Positions 1 through 9,494 of a stretch of 64,000 nt of DNA are shown in pieces (within the stretch, counting starts at the first letter, position 1; each line of letters starts with the position of its first letter). Source of the DNA: Verrucomicrobiota bacterium (lineage in GTDB: Bacteria > Verrucomicrobiota > Verrucomicrobiia > Verrucomicrobiales > DEV007). The stretch covers positions 123,788 to 187,787 of the forward strand of contig DAOUQC010000001.1 of NCBI GenBank assembly GCA_030625775.1. Reading direction: 5' to 3'. Below the pieces are notes generated by a model. That model searched no databases, was not told the DNA's origin, and saw nothing but the letters and a program-made list of their open reading frames with translations. A program made the position numbers and the translations under genes.

Positions 1-647
1 TCATTATGGCCGGAATTAAAAATGCCGGTGACAATCAATTCTTGAGGTAGGCTGACTTGGCGAATCGAGTCGAAGGCTTTTTTCTTTTCTTCTTCACTGG
101 CCGAGTCGGTGAAGGCATCGATGGCATCCATGATGGCATCGATATTGGGGGAATAAATAGTGATGACGTCACCGATTCGAATACCAAGGCTGTCGGCCAT
201 TTGATCACCGATGATGGCGGTGTCGAGATCGAGATCATATTCACCGTCCCCTTTGGAGATGATTTTTTTCATACGCTCGGTTTCCGGTCCGGGAGAAGGG
301 TCGATGCCGCGTAGTTGGGGGGCAAGCCGTTGCCCCCGGAAATCGAGTACAGCCTGGCCCCGCATGTAAGGGGTGACCGAAACAACATCCGGAATTTTAT
401 TGATCTGTTCGATGAGCAGGTCTGAATCATACATGATCTGACCGGAATCGACGATCACATGTGGTTCAAAGCCGAGAATGGTTTCTTTGATGCGTTCGCC
501 ATAGCCGGTGAACACTGAAATTACGACTAGAAGCAGGGTGACACCCAGAGCGACTCCCAGGACGGAAATCAGGGTGATGACCGAGACAAAGCTTCTCTTC
601 GGTTTCAAATACCGTAGAGCGAGGAATAGGCTAAATTTTTTAATCAA
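1..647 (-). CDS. LolC/LolE-like (FtsX-family) ABC transporter permease, N-terminal part; gene runs off the left edge
   Basis: Reverse-strand translation from a TTG at 647: LIKKFSLFLALRYLKPKRSFVSVITLISVLGVALGVTLLLVVISVFTGYGERIKETILGFEPHVIVDSGQIMYDS..., the typical N-terminus of LolC/E permeases. The ORF track omits it because the stop lies outside the window. Confidence 0.85.
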   Translation of the reverse strand, partial: MIKKFSLFLALRYLKPKRSFVSVITLISVLGVALGVTLLLVVISVFTGYGERIKETILGFEPHVIVDSGQIMYDSDLLIEQINKIPDVVSVTPYMRGQAVLDFRGQRLAPQLRGIDPSPGPETERMKKIISKGDGEYDLDLDTAIIGDQMADSLGIRIGDVITIYSPNIDAIMDAIDAFTDSASEEEKKKAFDSIRQVSLPQELIVTGIFNSGHN

Positions 648-703
648 TGGAAAATGAGATTCAGGATTGCATGGCAGTTTAACTGTGATTATTAATTCTA
701 ACA

Positions 704-1396
704 GTGGAAACTGCGTCCGAATTCGGAATGGAATCGAAAGCAGGCCGATTCCCTTTAAATCTCATGAGTCAGAAAATCCCAGAAAAATACAATACCTTCC
801 TGATCTTCGGTGCACCGGGTAGCGGGAAGGGGACTCAAGGCGCTGTTCTCGGCCGGATTCCCCGTTTGTTTCATTTCTCCTGCGGCGATGCTTTCCGCTC
901 GATGGATACGCGAACTGAGATCGGTCAGGAGTTTTTAAAATACTCCAGCGAAGGCAAGCTGGTGCCGGATGAAGTCACGGTGCGCTTCTGGAAAGCCCAG
1001 ATTGATAATCAAGTCGAGGCTCATATTTTCAAGCCAGATATTGACTTTTTGATTCTCGATGGTATTCCCCGCAATGTTGAGCAGGCAAAAATCATGAAGA
1101 AGTATTTGAATGTGAGCCAGCTTTTCCATTTATCCGTACCTGATCGTAATGAATTAACGAGGCGTTTACGAAAAAGAGCACTGAAGGATAATCGTCTGGA
1201 CGACGCCAGTGATGAAGTGATCGCTCGACGGGTGAAGACCTACGAAGAAGAATCCAAGGTCTTGCTGAGCTATTATTCTAAAGATATCATTACAGAGATT
1301 GATGCGGCCCATCCGCCGGTGAAAGTGCTATCTGATATTCTTAATACTATCATGAAGCTGCCGGTGTGGGAGGAAAGCATGAACATAATTGCCTGA
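704..1396 (+). CDS. adk: Adenylate kinase-family nucleoside monophosphate kinase (true start possibly ATG at 764)
   Basis: P-loop FLIFGAPGSGKGTQGAVL, then FHFSCGDAFRS, FLILDGIPRNVEQAK and RRLRKRALKDNRLDD. Confidence 0.8.
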   Translation: METASEFGMESKAGRFPLNLMSQKIPEKYNTFLIFGAPGSGKGTQGAVLGRIPRLFHFSCGDAFRSMDTRTEIGQEFLKYSSEGKLVPDEVTVRFWKAQIDNQVEAHIFKPDIDFLILDGIPRNVEQAKIMKKYLNVSQLFHLSVPDRNELTRRLRKRALKDNRLDDASDEVIARRVKTYEEESKVLLSYYSKDIITEIDAAHPPVKVLSDILNTIMKLPVWEESMNIIA

Positions 1397-1468
1397 ATGT
1401 TCGGCCATTTACAGAAGGTAAATATATTGTTGATCACGCTCAAGAGTCACTCACGATAGGAAACATAT

Positions 1469-2461
1469 ATGAGGATTGTGTGGATGGGGGCAGGGGAGAT
1501 TGGTCTCCCGAGTCTGAAATGGCTGATTGACGAGTCAGGTCATGAAGTGGTTGCCGTGTTTACCCAGCCTGATCGGCCGGTCGGGCGGAAACAGGTAATG
1601 ACTCCAACGGTGACCAAAACCCTGGCTGCCGAGCGGGGGGTGCCGGTTTTTCAGCCGGAAAGTTTACGGAAAAATCCAGAGATTTTGGACAATCTCCAGG
1701 AACTTGCTCCGGACTTGATCGTTGTGATGGCTTACGGTTGTCTGCTGCCACAGGCCGTTATCGATGTGCCGACGATCGCCTGCATCAATCTGCACGCGTC
1801 ACTTTTGCCGAAGCATCGTGGGGCGGCACCAATTCAAGCGGCCATATTGGCGGGTGATGAAAGAAGCGGAATCACCGTGATGCACATCGCCCGCAAACTG
1901 GATGCAGGCGATATGATCAGGAAAGAGGCGATTGCCCTCGCAGCAGATGAAAGCGGCGGGACTTTGCATGATCGCCTGGCGGAAGTCGGGCCGAAGGCTT
2001 TGGCAGTCGCCTTGCCCTTACTGGAGACTGGAAGTGCTGCGAGAGAAGTGCAGGATGAAAAAGAGATGACCCATACCGGCAAGCTCGGCAGGGAGGATGG
2101 GGTGATTGACTGGTCACACCCTGCCATTGAGATTGAGCGACAAATACGGGCATTTGATCCCTGGCCGGGAACCGGCACGCTGATCTCTCTGTCAGATGGC
2201 AAAAATAAGCGCTTGAAAATTTTTCCACCTGTAGAGGTAGGGGATTTATCCGGGACCGAAAAAACAGAATTTGCAGGCCTGCCCCCTGGCAGCGTATTGT
2301 CGGCTGGGGAGGCATCACAGCAGAGGCTTCGTGTGATGACTGGCGATGGCTATTTAGAGTTGTTTGAAGTGCAACTGGAAGGTCGCTCCCGCATGGCTGC
2401 AGCTGGTTTTTTACGTGGGCAAGCCCTCCCTGAGGGAAGCTGTTTTGGAAAGAACGTGTAG
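1469..2461 (+). CDS. fmt: Methionyl-tRNA formyltransferase
   Basis: MRIVWMGAGEIGLPSLKWL, AYGCLLPQAVIDVPTIACINLHASLLPKHRGAAPIQAAILAGDERSGITVMHIARKLDAGDMI, matching the formyltransferase core. Confidence 0.95.
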   Translation: MRIVWMGAGEIGLPSLKWLIDESGHEVVAVFTQPDRPVGRKQVMTPTVTKTLAAERGVPVFQPESLRKNPEILDNLQELAPDLIVVMAYGCLLPQAVIDVPTIACINLHASLLPKHRGAAPIQAAILAGDERSGITVMHIARKLDAGDMIRKEAIALAADESGGTLHDRLAEVGPKALAVALPLLETGSAAREVQDEKEMTHTGKLGREDGVIDWSHPAIEIERQIRAFDPWPGTGTLISLSDGKNKRLKIFPPVEVGDLSGTEKTEFAGLPPGSVLSAGEASQQRLRVMTGDGYLELFEVQLEGRSRMAAAGFLRGQALPEGSCFGKNV

Positions 2462-2574
2462 CCTTGAGTTTTTGCGGTTGTTTTTTGTAACCGTCGGGAT
2501 GGGGGTTGCGTCTATTTGGCTGGAAAGGAGGGATCTGCTTGCCAGAACCATAAAAAATCATTTAAACAACTAGA

Positions 2575-3156
2575 GTGCCGGAGCAAGAGGACGGAGAACT
2601 GGTCAAGCAGGTTTTGGCGGGAAACGATGCAGCTTATGCGGTGTTGGTGGGACGATATCGTTCGAGGGTATTTTCCACAGCCTCTCGATACACTCGTAAT
2701 GGATCGGAACTGGAGGACTTGGCGCAGGACATTTTTATTCGCATATGGAAAGGACTGAAAACTTATCGAGCCGATGCCCCTTTTGAGCACTGGTTGATGA
2801 CAGTGACGGTTCGCACTTGTTATGATTTCCTCAGAAAACACCGCAAACGCCGTGAGAGCGAAGTGCTCGTTGATGAAATGCCCGTCCGGCAAATGTCGGG
2901 TGACGGGATGTTTTCCGGAGACGCTCCCGAGGAACGGCAAAGGCGTCAACGGGAGGCTTGGGAAGTGGTGCAGGTTTTGCTGGAAAAACTGAACGAAAAA
3001 GAACAGTTGGTGATCACATTAATGGAACTGGAAGAAAAAAGCGTGAAAGAAGTTGCCAGCCTGACTGGTTGGAGTGAATCCAATGTGAAGGTGCGGGCTT
3101 ATCGGGCACGGAACAAGATGCGGGCAATTGTTGAAAAACAGGGTGGTGAGAAATGA
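2575..3156 (+). CDS. Sigma-70 family (ECF-type) RNA polymerase sigma factor, GTG start
   Basis: Region 2 (GRYRSRVFSTASRYTRNGSELEDLAQDIFIRIWKGL) and region 4 (LEEKSVKEVASLTGWSESNVKVRAYRARNKMR). Confidence 0.9.
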   Translation: MPEQEDGELVKQVLAGNDAAYAVLVGRYRSRVFSTASRYTRNGSELEDLAQDIFIRIWKGLKTYRADAPFEHWLMTVTVRTCYDFLRKHRKRRESEVLVDEMPVRQMSGDGMFSGDAPEERQRRQREAWEVVQVLLEKLNEKEQLVITLMELEEKSVKEVASLTGWSESNVKVRAYRARNKMRAIVEKQGGEK

Positions 3157-3172
3157 TAAACGCATACAAATC

Positions 3173-3502
3173 ATGAAAGAAGAAAATACAAATCGCTTTG
3201 ATCAAGTTCTGGAGCAAGCGCGTGCTTACCGGGAGGACACCTCGCGAGCCGAGTTTGCTTTTGAGACTCGCTTGATGGCAAATATCGCGAACTTGCGTGA
3301 GAGAGAATTTGGCGAAATTGGTGATGCCGGAGCTTTTCTTGCCGTTTTTACTTCCTGGATTTGGCGCAGTGCAGTCGGACTGACTCCAGTGGTGATATTG
3401 GCGGTGTTACTTTGTGTGTTCTGGTTTGGATTATCTCTTCCTGCCGATGCAAATTCTTTTGTGAACCATGTGACGGGCTATTTGCCTTACAAACCTTTTT
3501 GA
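3173..3502 (+). CDS. Small single-pass membrane protein, possible anti-sigma or partner of the upstream sigma factor
   Basis: MKEENTNRFDQVLEQARAYRED... with one hydrophobic segment (VGLTPVVILAVLLCVFWFGL); immediately downstream of the sigma gene and overlapping the next ATG (ATGA). Confidence 0.6.
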   Translation: MKEENTNRFDQVLEQARAYREDTSRAEFAFETRLMANIANLREREFGEIGDAGAFLAVFTSWIWRSAVGLTPVVILAVLLCVFWFGLSLPADANSFVNHVTGYLPYKPF

Positions 3503-3915
3503 TGAGTGGTAAAAAAACAAAATTTAAAGCCGGCTGCGGTGTCGTAACTATTTTCAGCATGGGATTTGTGCTTGGGGCGATTACCTTGCTTATTCTTATC
3601 ATTGTGAATGCAAAAAAGGCAGAGGGGTGGAAAACCGCCGCTTCGAAAGAATACGTTGCCGATCACCTGGCTAATAAACTTGAAATGACCGACGAACAAC
3701 GAGAGCAGGTTAGACCTCTTGTGAATGACTTTTTGGATCGGCGTTGGGAATTGCGGCGGGATTATCTGAAAAGCAGCGAGAAGGTGATGGAGGAAGAATA
3801 CCTGCCCCGGATTGACAAGCTTCTCACGGATACGCAGAAGGAAAAAATACGTAAAATTTTGGAGGATTGGCGGCATGAAAATCAGGCTAAAATCGAGGAG
3901 CCGGCGGAGCGGTGA
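3502..3915 (+). CDS. Spy/CpxP/ZraP-like periplasmic membrane-anchored protein
   Basis: N-terminal TM anchor, then KLEMTDEQREQVRPLVNDFLDRRWELRRDYLKSSEKVMEEEYLPRIDKLLTDTQKEKIRKILEDW, similar to helical Spy/heavy-metal-resistance proteins. Confidence 0.55.
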   Translation: MSGKKTKFKAGCGVVTIFSMGFVLGAITLLILIIVNAKKAEGWKTAASKEYVADHLANKLEMTDEQREQVRPLVNDFLDRRWELRRDYLKSSEKVMEEEYLPRIDKLLTDTQKEKIRKILEDWRHENQAKIEEPAER

Positions 3916-4187
3916 GTAAAGTGTGGTGAGCTTTTTCTCGGTGCGCGGCCAGCTGAGTTGTCTGACCTTTATGAAGATTTGAGCTTCGCTCAACGCTTGC
4001 TTATTCATTCTCACCACTGGGATATCGCAGCAGGTCATGGAGCAGCTTTGAGAGCCAAGGGTTTCACTGTTCTCGCGTCTGACTTGTTCATTGCAACCGT
4101 TGAGGTAGAGGAAAAAGCTCCTTTGATCAGTCCAGACGCGCACTTTGTTATTATACAAAAAGAAGTGCTGCCAATGTTAGAACTGAC

Positions 4188-7100
4188 TTAAGCCTCCTGA
4201 ATCAACTTAAGCATGTCCTCTGCCGAAAGTCGGGTAGCTTGATCGGCACCGGAGAGCAGGGAGTCGGCGAGGTCGCGTTTTTGATGATGCAGGGCGACGA
4301 TTTTTTCTTCGATGGTGTTTTTGGTGACCAGCCGATAGATGGTGACCGGGCGTTGCTGACCGATGCGGTGGGCGCGGTCGGAGGCCTGGTCTTCGACGGC
4401 GGGATTCCACCAGGGATCCATGTGGATGACGTAATCGGCGGCGGTCAGGTTGAGGCCGGAACCGCCGGCTTTCAGAGAGATGAGGAAAACGTCACCTTCA
4501 CCGTTTTGGAAGTCATCGATGGATTGTTGGCGTTTTTTGGCAGACACCGAGCCGTCGAGGTATTGATAGGAAATGTTCAAATCCTCTAAGCGCTGTTTCA
4601 AGATGGCGAGATGGGAGACAAACTGGCTGAAGACCAGCACCTTGTGATTGCCTTCGAGGATTTCACTAACAGTATCAGTGAAAACCTGCAGTTTACTGCT
4701 TTCCGGAGCGTCGTGTTCCTGTACCATTGAAGGGTTGCAACAGGCTTGGCGCAGGCGGGTGATCTCGGCAAGGATGAGGAAAGATTTTTTGCCCGCATTT
4801 TCGTCGTCATCCTTGGGTTCGCTCAGGTTTTCAACGGCGTTCTGACGTAGGGCTTCGTAAAAGGCGCTTTCTTCTTCGCTCATCTCGACATCGAGCGTGA
4901 TCTCTGTGCGTGGCGGCAGATCTTTTAGTACTTCGTTTTTGAGCCGGCGCAGGATGAAAGGGCGCACGATGCGCTGCAGGCTGGTACGTGCCTGGGCATC
5001 CTGGTAGAGGGCGATCGGGTCGGTAAAGCGAGCGCGAAAACTCTCAGCGCTGCCGAGCAGGCCGGGGTTGATGAAGTCGAATAGATTGTGCAGCTCCCCC
5101 AGGTGGTTTTCGATCGGGGTGCCGGTGGTGATAATGCGAAAATGCGCTTTCAGTTCCTTGGCTGCCTTTGAGCGGTTGGTGCTGCGGTTTTTGATCGCCT
5201 GGGCTTCGTCGAGAACGACTGTGTGCCAATCGATTTCGGTGATCGGGTTGTCATTCTGTTGCAGCATGCCGTAGGTGGTGATCACCATGTCGCGAGGCTT
5301 GAGTTTTTTCAGTAAGCCGGCATTTTGCCGCCCAGCAAAACGGATGGTATTGAGGCTGGGTGCAAATCTGATGATTTCATTCATCCAGTTGGCGGCCACC
5401 GAGGTGGGGGCGACAATCAGGGCCGGGCCGTCGGCGGCGCGGTGTAGCAGCAGGGCAATTGCTTGCACGGTTTTCCCGAGTCCCATGTCATCGGCGAGAC
5501 AGGCGCCGGCGCCCCATTCGGCGAGGCGGGTGAGCCAGTGAAACCCTTCAAGTTGGTAGGGACGCAATTCGGCCTGTAGGGTCGAGGGCAGTTTGGCTTC
5601 GAAGTTTTTGATTTCCTTCAACTGCTCGAGGTGTTTTTTCCAAGCGGCGTTGCAGTGATTCTGTTTTTCGTCGGCGAGTTCTTCGAGGGCGAGGGCGGCG
5701 AGCGAATGCATTTTGAGCATGCCATCTTTACCCGGGGATGATAGCAGTCTCAGATCATCGAGTTTCTGGCGAAAACTTTTGCTCAGAGCGAGGAATTGCC
5801 CGTTGCTGAGTTTGAGGAATTTTTCTTCCTGCTGTTCTTCGAGCAGCAGCATGATTTCTTTCATGTCCAGCACCAGTTCGTCATCGACCTCAAGTTCGCC
5901 GGAGGCTTCAAGCCAGTTGTTCTTTTGTTTGTTGAGCGACAATTTGAAGTTGGAGGAACTGACGATGCCTCGCAGATTGAATGTTTCACCTTTGGGCCAC
6001 AAGACTTCGACGGTGTCGGCGGGCAATTGCTGCAGCTCAACCAGTAGGTTGAGACTGGATTCGGGGTCGCCGAGAATCCAAATGTAAGGGCGGTCAGGAT
6101 TCTGGCTTTGCGTCAGACTCGGGCATTGATCGATGAAATTTTGCACCTTTTTGATTTCCTCATCAAAATCGCGGGAGCTTTGCCGATTTTCTTTTTGTCC
6201 ACGTGAAAAAATAATTTTGCCGCCTTTGGCCGGGTGATAGTGATCCCCGTCAGGTTTGACAGGTTGCACAAACAGTTCGGCGATCAGTCCATCTTGCTGG
6301 GGTAGAAGGTGCAGGATGGGTGAGCTGTCGGCGGGGATAGAATTAGAGGCATCGAGAGCATCGCCGTCAATTTGCGATTGCACCCGGATGGTGGATGACA
6401 GGGCGGCGAGAGATTTTAGTGTGCGATCTTTGGATGTTTTGGGCAGAGTGAGTCCCTCATTGCCGATGATCTGGGCAATCTTGAGGTGATTCTTGCCGAT
6501 AGGCACCACAAAATAACGGGTAGGACTGTCCTTCATCAACAGGAATTTATTGCCTTGGATGTTGATCTCTGGCCAGAGATTGATCTTGATTTTCGATTTG
6601 CTGACCTCGGAGAGAGTTAGCTCGGGTTCGCGTCTGAGTAAATCGAGAGGGGCCATTGTTTTTTCATCGCTGAAAATCATCGGATGACCTATCAGTATTT
6701 CGAGAACTTTGGGGTTGGAGATGTGGTAAGAAGTTCCTTCCCAACGTGATGCCTCGGAGCGGATGTAGCGGCAGACACTGCGGTCTTGATCGGTGAGATG
6801 GCTCATCGAAGCGGCTCCTTTCAAAAGACGGGAGAGGGCTATTTTTTTGGCTTTCCCCATTTTTCCTGATTTGAGGCGGCTTTGCTCGAATGGAGTCAAT
6901 ACCCAATTCAGAGCACTCTTGTCACTAGTTTTTTCTTCTTCGGGATCAAAGTAGTAGTTACGAGCGACTAACAACCACATCAGTTTTTTTTCCGGCTCAG
7001 TCGAGCCACTTGTGCTTTGATCATTGTTAGAAGATTGCTGGCCCAGACTTTCCAGCGCACTGAGTGAGCGATCCCATTTCTCCATGTGGGGAATCAGCGA

Positions 7101-8492
7101 TATAAGGGGGTGGTTCACTCCTCCTATATCCTTTCGCAGCTCCAGGAGGCGTTTTTTTAAAGAGCGATTAGCTCCTTCTTTTTTGGTAATTAATAATAGC
7201 TTGATGGCCTCGGTTTCGATCCAGTTAAATTGGCATCGTCGGCATTGATCAATAATGAAAAACAGGCGCTTAATGATTTCTGTGGTTTCGAGTAGTTCAG
7301 GTTTGATCCAGTAAAAATTAAGTAATTCGATGAAGTGAGCAAAAAGAGTCGGGGGGGATTCCCTGAGCAAAGTGACACACATGTTTTCGATCTGCCGGAT
7401 CGCTGCACTTTCATCACCGAGCTTGAAGCTTAGTAGTGGAGCAATGGCTTCGATGGGGGTGATGGCAAAAGGTGGGGAAAATTCGATGCCCCAGTCGTAA
7501 ATGCTTTTTGCCCTGTTGATGTCCTCAGCCGTGCCACGTCGACACAGAGCGAGGATGAAAAATAAACCGGAATAACGAAAAGGAAAAGCTTTGCGTTTTT
7601 TACTGCCTCTCAAACTTTCCTTGAGCGCTTGTTCGTAAAAATCGATAGCTTCGTCATCTTGATGCTTGATGAAAGCCAACCAGCCGTTGATATACAAACC
7701 TACAGTTAGAAATCCGGGAGCAGGCTGTTTCAGGATTTTTTCAGCGAGATCAGCGGCTTCTTCGAAGCGACCGGAAAGTATGAGGTGCTCGGCATGCGCC
7801 GATAGGATTTGCGGGGAGAGGGCTAGCGTTGATTCAGCAGATTCCAGCAAAGCATTTCCGGGGATGAACTCTTGCAAATGGAAATGGTGCACTTGGGTGA
7901 AGGCCTCTTGTTTGATAAGCTCAGGCAGCTTGAGAAAGCGGTCTAGCTGGAAGGGGGTATTCACAAATTCCCAGAAGCCGATGCTGTGTTTGGGGTGGCG
8001 TGAATAGTTATCAAAGGCTGCATCCAGAGCTTTGTCATCTCCGGAGAGATAAGCTGATCTCAGATCACGTCGCGTTTGGATCAGGCCTTCGGCGGTAGAA
8101 TAAAAGTTGAAGAAAAAACGGTTCTCCTGTTTAGCTCTTGCCTGCACAGCATTGTCGATGCGCTTGAGTTTTTCAGGGGCGTTTTCTGTCAGTGAGTGCA
8201 CGATCAAATCAGCCAGGCCGGGCAGGACATTGATTTGTGCATGGTTTTTGTAGATGAAACCGTCTTTTTCAAGCTGTTTGAGTGAGGTTTTGATTTGCAC
8301 CATGGTGAAGGCCCGACTGGAGCGACGGGCCCGCAGGGCGGACAAAGATACCAACTTAGTCAAGTCCGTTTGGTTTTCGACTCGATAACAAACGCTAAGC
8401 AACTCCAGAATCGCCGCCGCTTCTTCAGGCAATTTTTGGTAGTCCCCGAAGAGTTCTTCATGGAAACTCAGGGCCGTGGATGATTTTGCCAT
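4188..8492 (-). CDS. SNF2-family DEAD/DEAH-box helicase, 1434 aa
   Basis: LRPYQLEGFHWLTRLAEWGAGACLADDMGLGKTVQAIALL, LDEAQAIKN, TGTPIENHLGELHNLFDFINPG, SLKAGGSGLNLTAADYVIHMDPWWNPAVEDQASDRAHRIGQ. Confidence 0.95.
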   Translation of the reverse strand: MAKSSTALSFHEELFGDYQKLPEEAAAILELLSVCYRVENQTDLTKLVSLSALRARRSSRAFTMVQIKTSLKQLEKDGFIYKNHAQINVLPGLADLIVHSLTENAPEKLKRIDNAVQARAKQENRFFFNFYSTAEGLIQTRRDLRSAYLSGDDKALDAAFDNYSRHPKHSIGFWEFVNTPFQLDRFLKLPELIKQEAFTQVHHFHLQEFIPGNALLESAESTLALSPQILSAHAEHLILSGRFEEAADLAEKILKQPAPGFLTVGLYINGWLAFIKHQDDEAIDFYEQALKESLRGSKKRKAFPFRYSGLFFILALCRRGTAEDINRAKSIYDWGIEFSPPFAITPIEAIAPLLSFKLGDESAAIRQIENMCVTLLRESPPTLFAHFIELLNFYWIKPELLETTEIIKRLFFIIDQCRRCQFNWIETEAIKLLLITKKEGANRSLKKRLLELRKDIGGVNHPLISLIPHMEKWDRSLSALESLGQQSSNNDQSTSGSTEPEKKLMWLLVARNYYFDPEEEKTSDKSALNWVLTPFEQSRLKSGKMGKAKKIALSRLLKGAASMSHLTDQDRSVCRYIRSEASRWEGTSYHISNPKVLEILIGHPMIFSDEKTMAPLDLLRREPELTLSEVSKSKIKINLWPEINIQGNKFLLMKDSPTRYFVVPIGKNHLKIAQIIGNEGLTLPKTSKDRTLKSLAALSSTIRVQSQIDGDALDASNSIPADSSPILHLLPQQDGLIAELFVQPVKPDGDHYHPAKGGKIIFSRGQKENRQSSRDFDEEIKKVQNFIDQCPSLTQSQNPDRPYIWILGDPESSLNLLVELQQLPADTVEVLWPKGETFNLRGIVSSSNFKLSLNKQKNNWLEASGELEVDDELVLDMKEIMLLLEEQQEEKFLKLSNGQFLALSKSFRQKLDDLRLLSSPGKDGMLKMHSLAALALEELADEKQNHCNAAWKKHLEQLKEIKNFEAKLPSTLQAELRPYQLEGFHWLTRLAEWGAGACLADDMGLGKTVQAIALLLHRAADGPALIVAPTSVAANWMNEIIRFAPSLNTIRFAGRQNAGLLKKLKPRDMVITTYGMLQQNDNPITEIDWHTVVLDEAQAIKNRSTNRSKAAKELKAHFRIITTGTPIENHLGELHNLFDFINPGLLGSAESFRARFTDPIALYQDAQARTSLQRIVRPFILRRLKNEVLKDLPPRTEITLDVEMSEEESAFYEALRQNAVENLSEPKDDDENAGKKSFLILAEITRLRQACCNPSMVQEHDAPESSKLQVFTDTVSEILEGNHKVLVFSQFVSHLAILKQRLEDLNISYQYLDGSVSAKKRQQSIDDFQNGEGDVFLISLKAGGSGLNLTAADYVIHMDPWWNPAVEDQASDRAHRIGQQRPVTIYRLVTKNTIEEKIVALHHQKRDLADSLLSGADQATRLSAEDMLKLIQEA

Positions 8493-8502
8493 GGACTTTT
8501 TT

Positions 8503-9282
8503 TCAGGAAGCCAGAGTGAGGGCGGGTCGGATGGGGACGCCTTTGGCGATCAGTTCATTTTTAACATCGCCAACAGTGTATTCTCCAAAATGAAAAATGC
8601 TGGCAGCCAGCACTGCGTCGGCTTTGCCCCGATCCAGCACTTCGGCCATGTGATCGACATTGCCGGCTCCACCACTGGCGATTACCGGGATTTCGGCGGC
8701 GTCACTGACGGCAGCGGTTAACTCCAGATCGTAGCCAGCTTTGGTTCCGTCGGAGTCCATGCTGGTGAGTAAAATTTCGCCTGCTCCGCGCTGCCAGACT
8801 TCCCTGGCCCATTCGATGGCATCCAAGCCAACCGGATTGCGACCACCGTGGGTATAAACTTCCCAACCGGAGCCATCGGCTTTGCGTTTGGCATCGATGG
8901 CGACTACGATGCACTGACGGCCAAAGGCCTCGGCACCGGCAGAGATGACGTCCGGATTGTTCACTGCTGCAGTATTGATGCCCACCTTGTCGGCGCCAGC
9001 GAGCAGCATTTTGCGCATGTCCTCGACTGTGCGGATGCCGCCACCGACGGTGACGGGCATGAAACAGCGTTCGGCGGTTTGGCGCACCACATCGATCATG
9101 GTATTGCGCTCATCGGAAGAGGCGGTGATGTCGAGGAAGACCAGTTCGTCAGCTCCCTGGCGGTTGTATTCCATTGCACATTCGACTGGATCTCCAGCGT
9201 CTCGCAGTTCGAGAAATTTGGTTCCTTTCACTACGCGTCCATCGGTCACGTCGAGACAGGGGATGATTCGTTTGGTCAGCAT
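8503..9282 (-). CDS. hisF: Imidazole glycerol phosphate synthase subunit HisF (start trimmed to [12 protein letters not shown])
   Basis: [34 protein letters not shown]...LVFLDITAS...[10 protein letters not shown]...VVAIDAKR...IASGGAG. Confidence 0.95.
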   Translation of the reverse strand: MLTKRIIPCLDVTDGRVVKGTKFLELRDAGDPVECAMEYNRQGADELVFLDITASSDERNTMIDVVRQTAERCFMPVTVGGGIRTVEDMRKMLLAGADKVGINTAAVNNPDVISAGAEAFGRQCIVVAIDAKRKADGSGWEVYTHGGRNPVGLDAIEWAREVWQRGAGEILLTSMDSDGTKAGYDLELTAAVSDAAEIPVIASGGAGNVDHMAEVLDRGKADAVLAASIFHFGEYTVGDVKNELIAKGVPIRPALTLAS

Positions 9283-9494
9283 GCTTCTGGATCGATCTTC
9301 ATGCAGCTTTTGTAGAAGGTCAAAGAAATTAGGAGGAGATGGGGAGAACCACAGCCGCAGCGAAGCAAGACAGCCGGAGGAAAATGGACACAAAAAGGCC
9401 CGAATAATAAATAGTTGATGAAATGGAGAGGGTGATTCAATCTAGCCGATTTGCGCCATTGACGGGAGGCTATGATTTGGAGAGCTTAAGTGCT

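Noticed and set aside
1834-2561. Antisense ORFs of 122 and 214 aa opposite fmt
   Set aside because: Fully overlap the confidently assigned fmt CDS; translations are low-complexity Ser/Pro-rich with no motif.
3958-4191. 77-aa ORF (MSDLYEDLSFAQRLL...) and the opposing 3487-4158 minus ORF
   Set aside because: The plus-strand ORF starts at a non-ATG codon and has no recognisable family; the minus ORF is antisense to the Spy-like gene. Could be degraded sequence, but no parent gene could be named.
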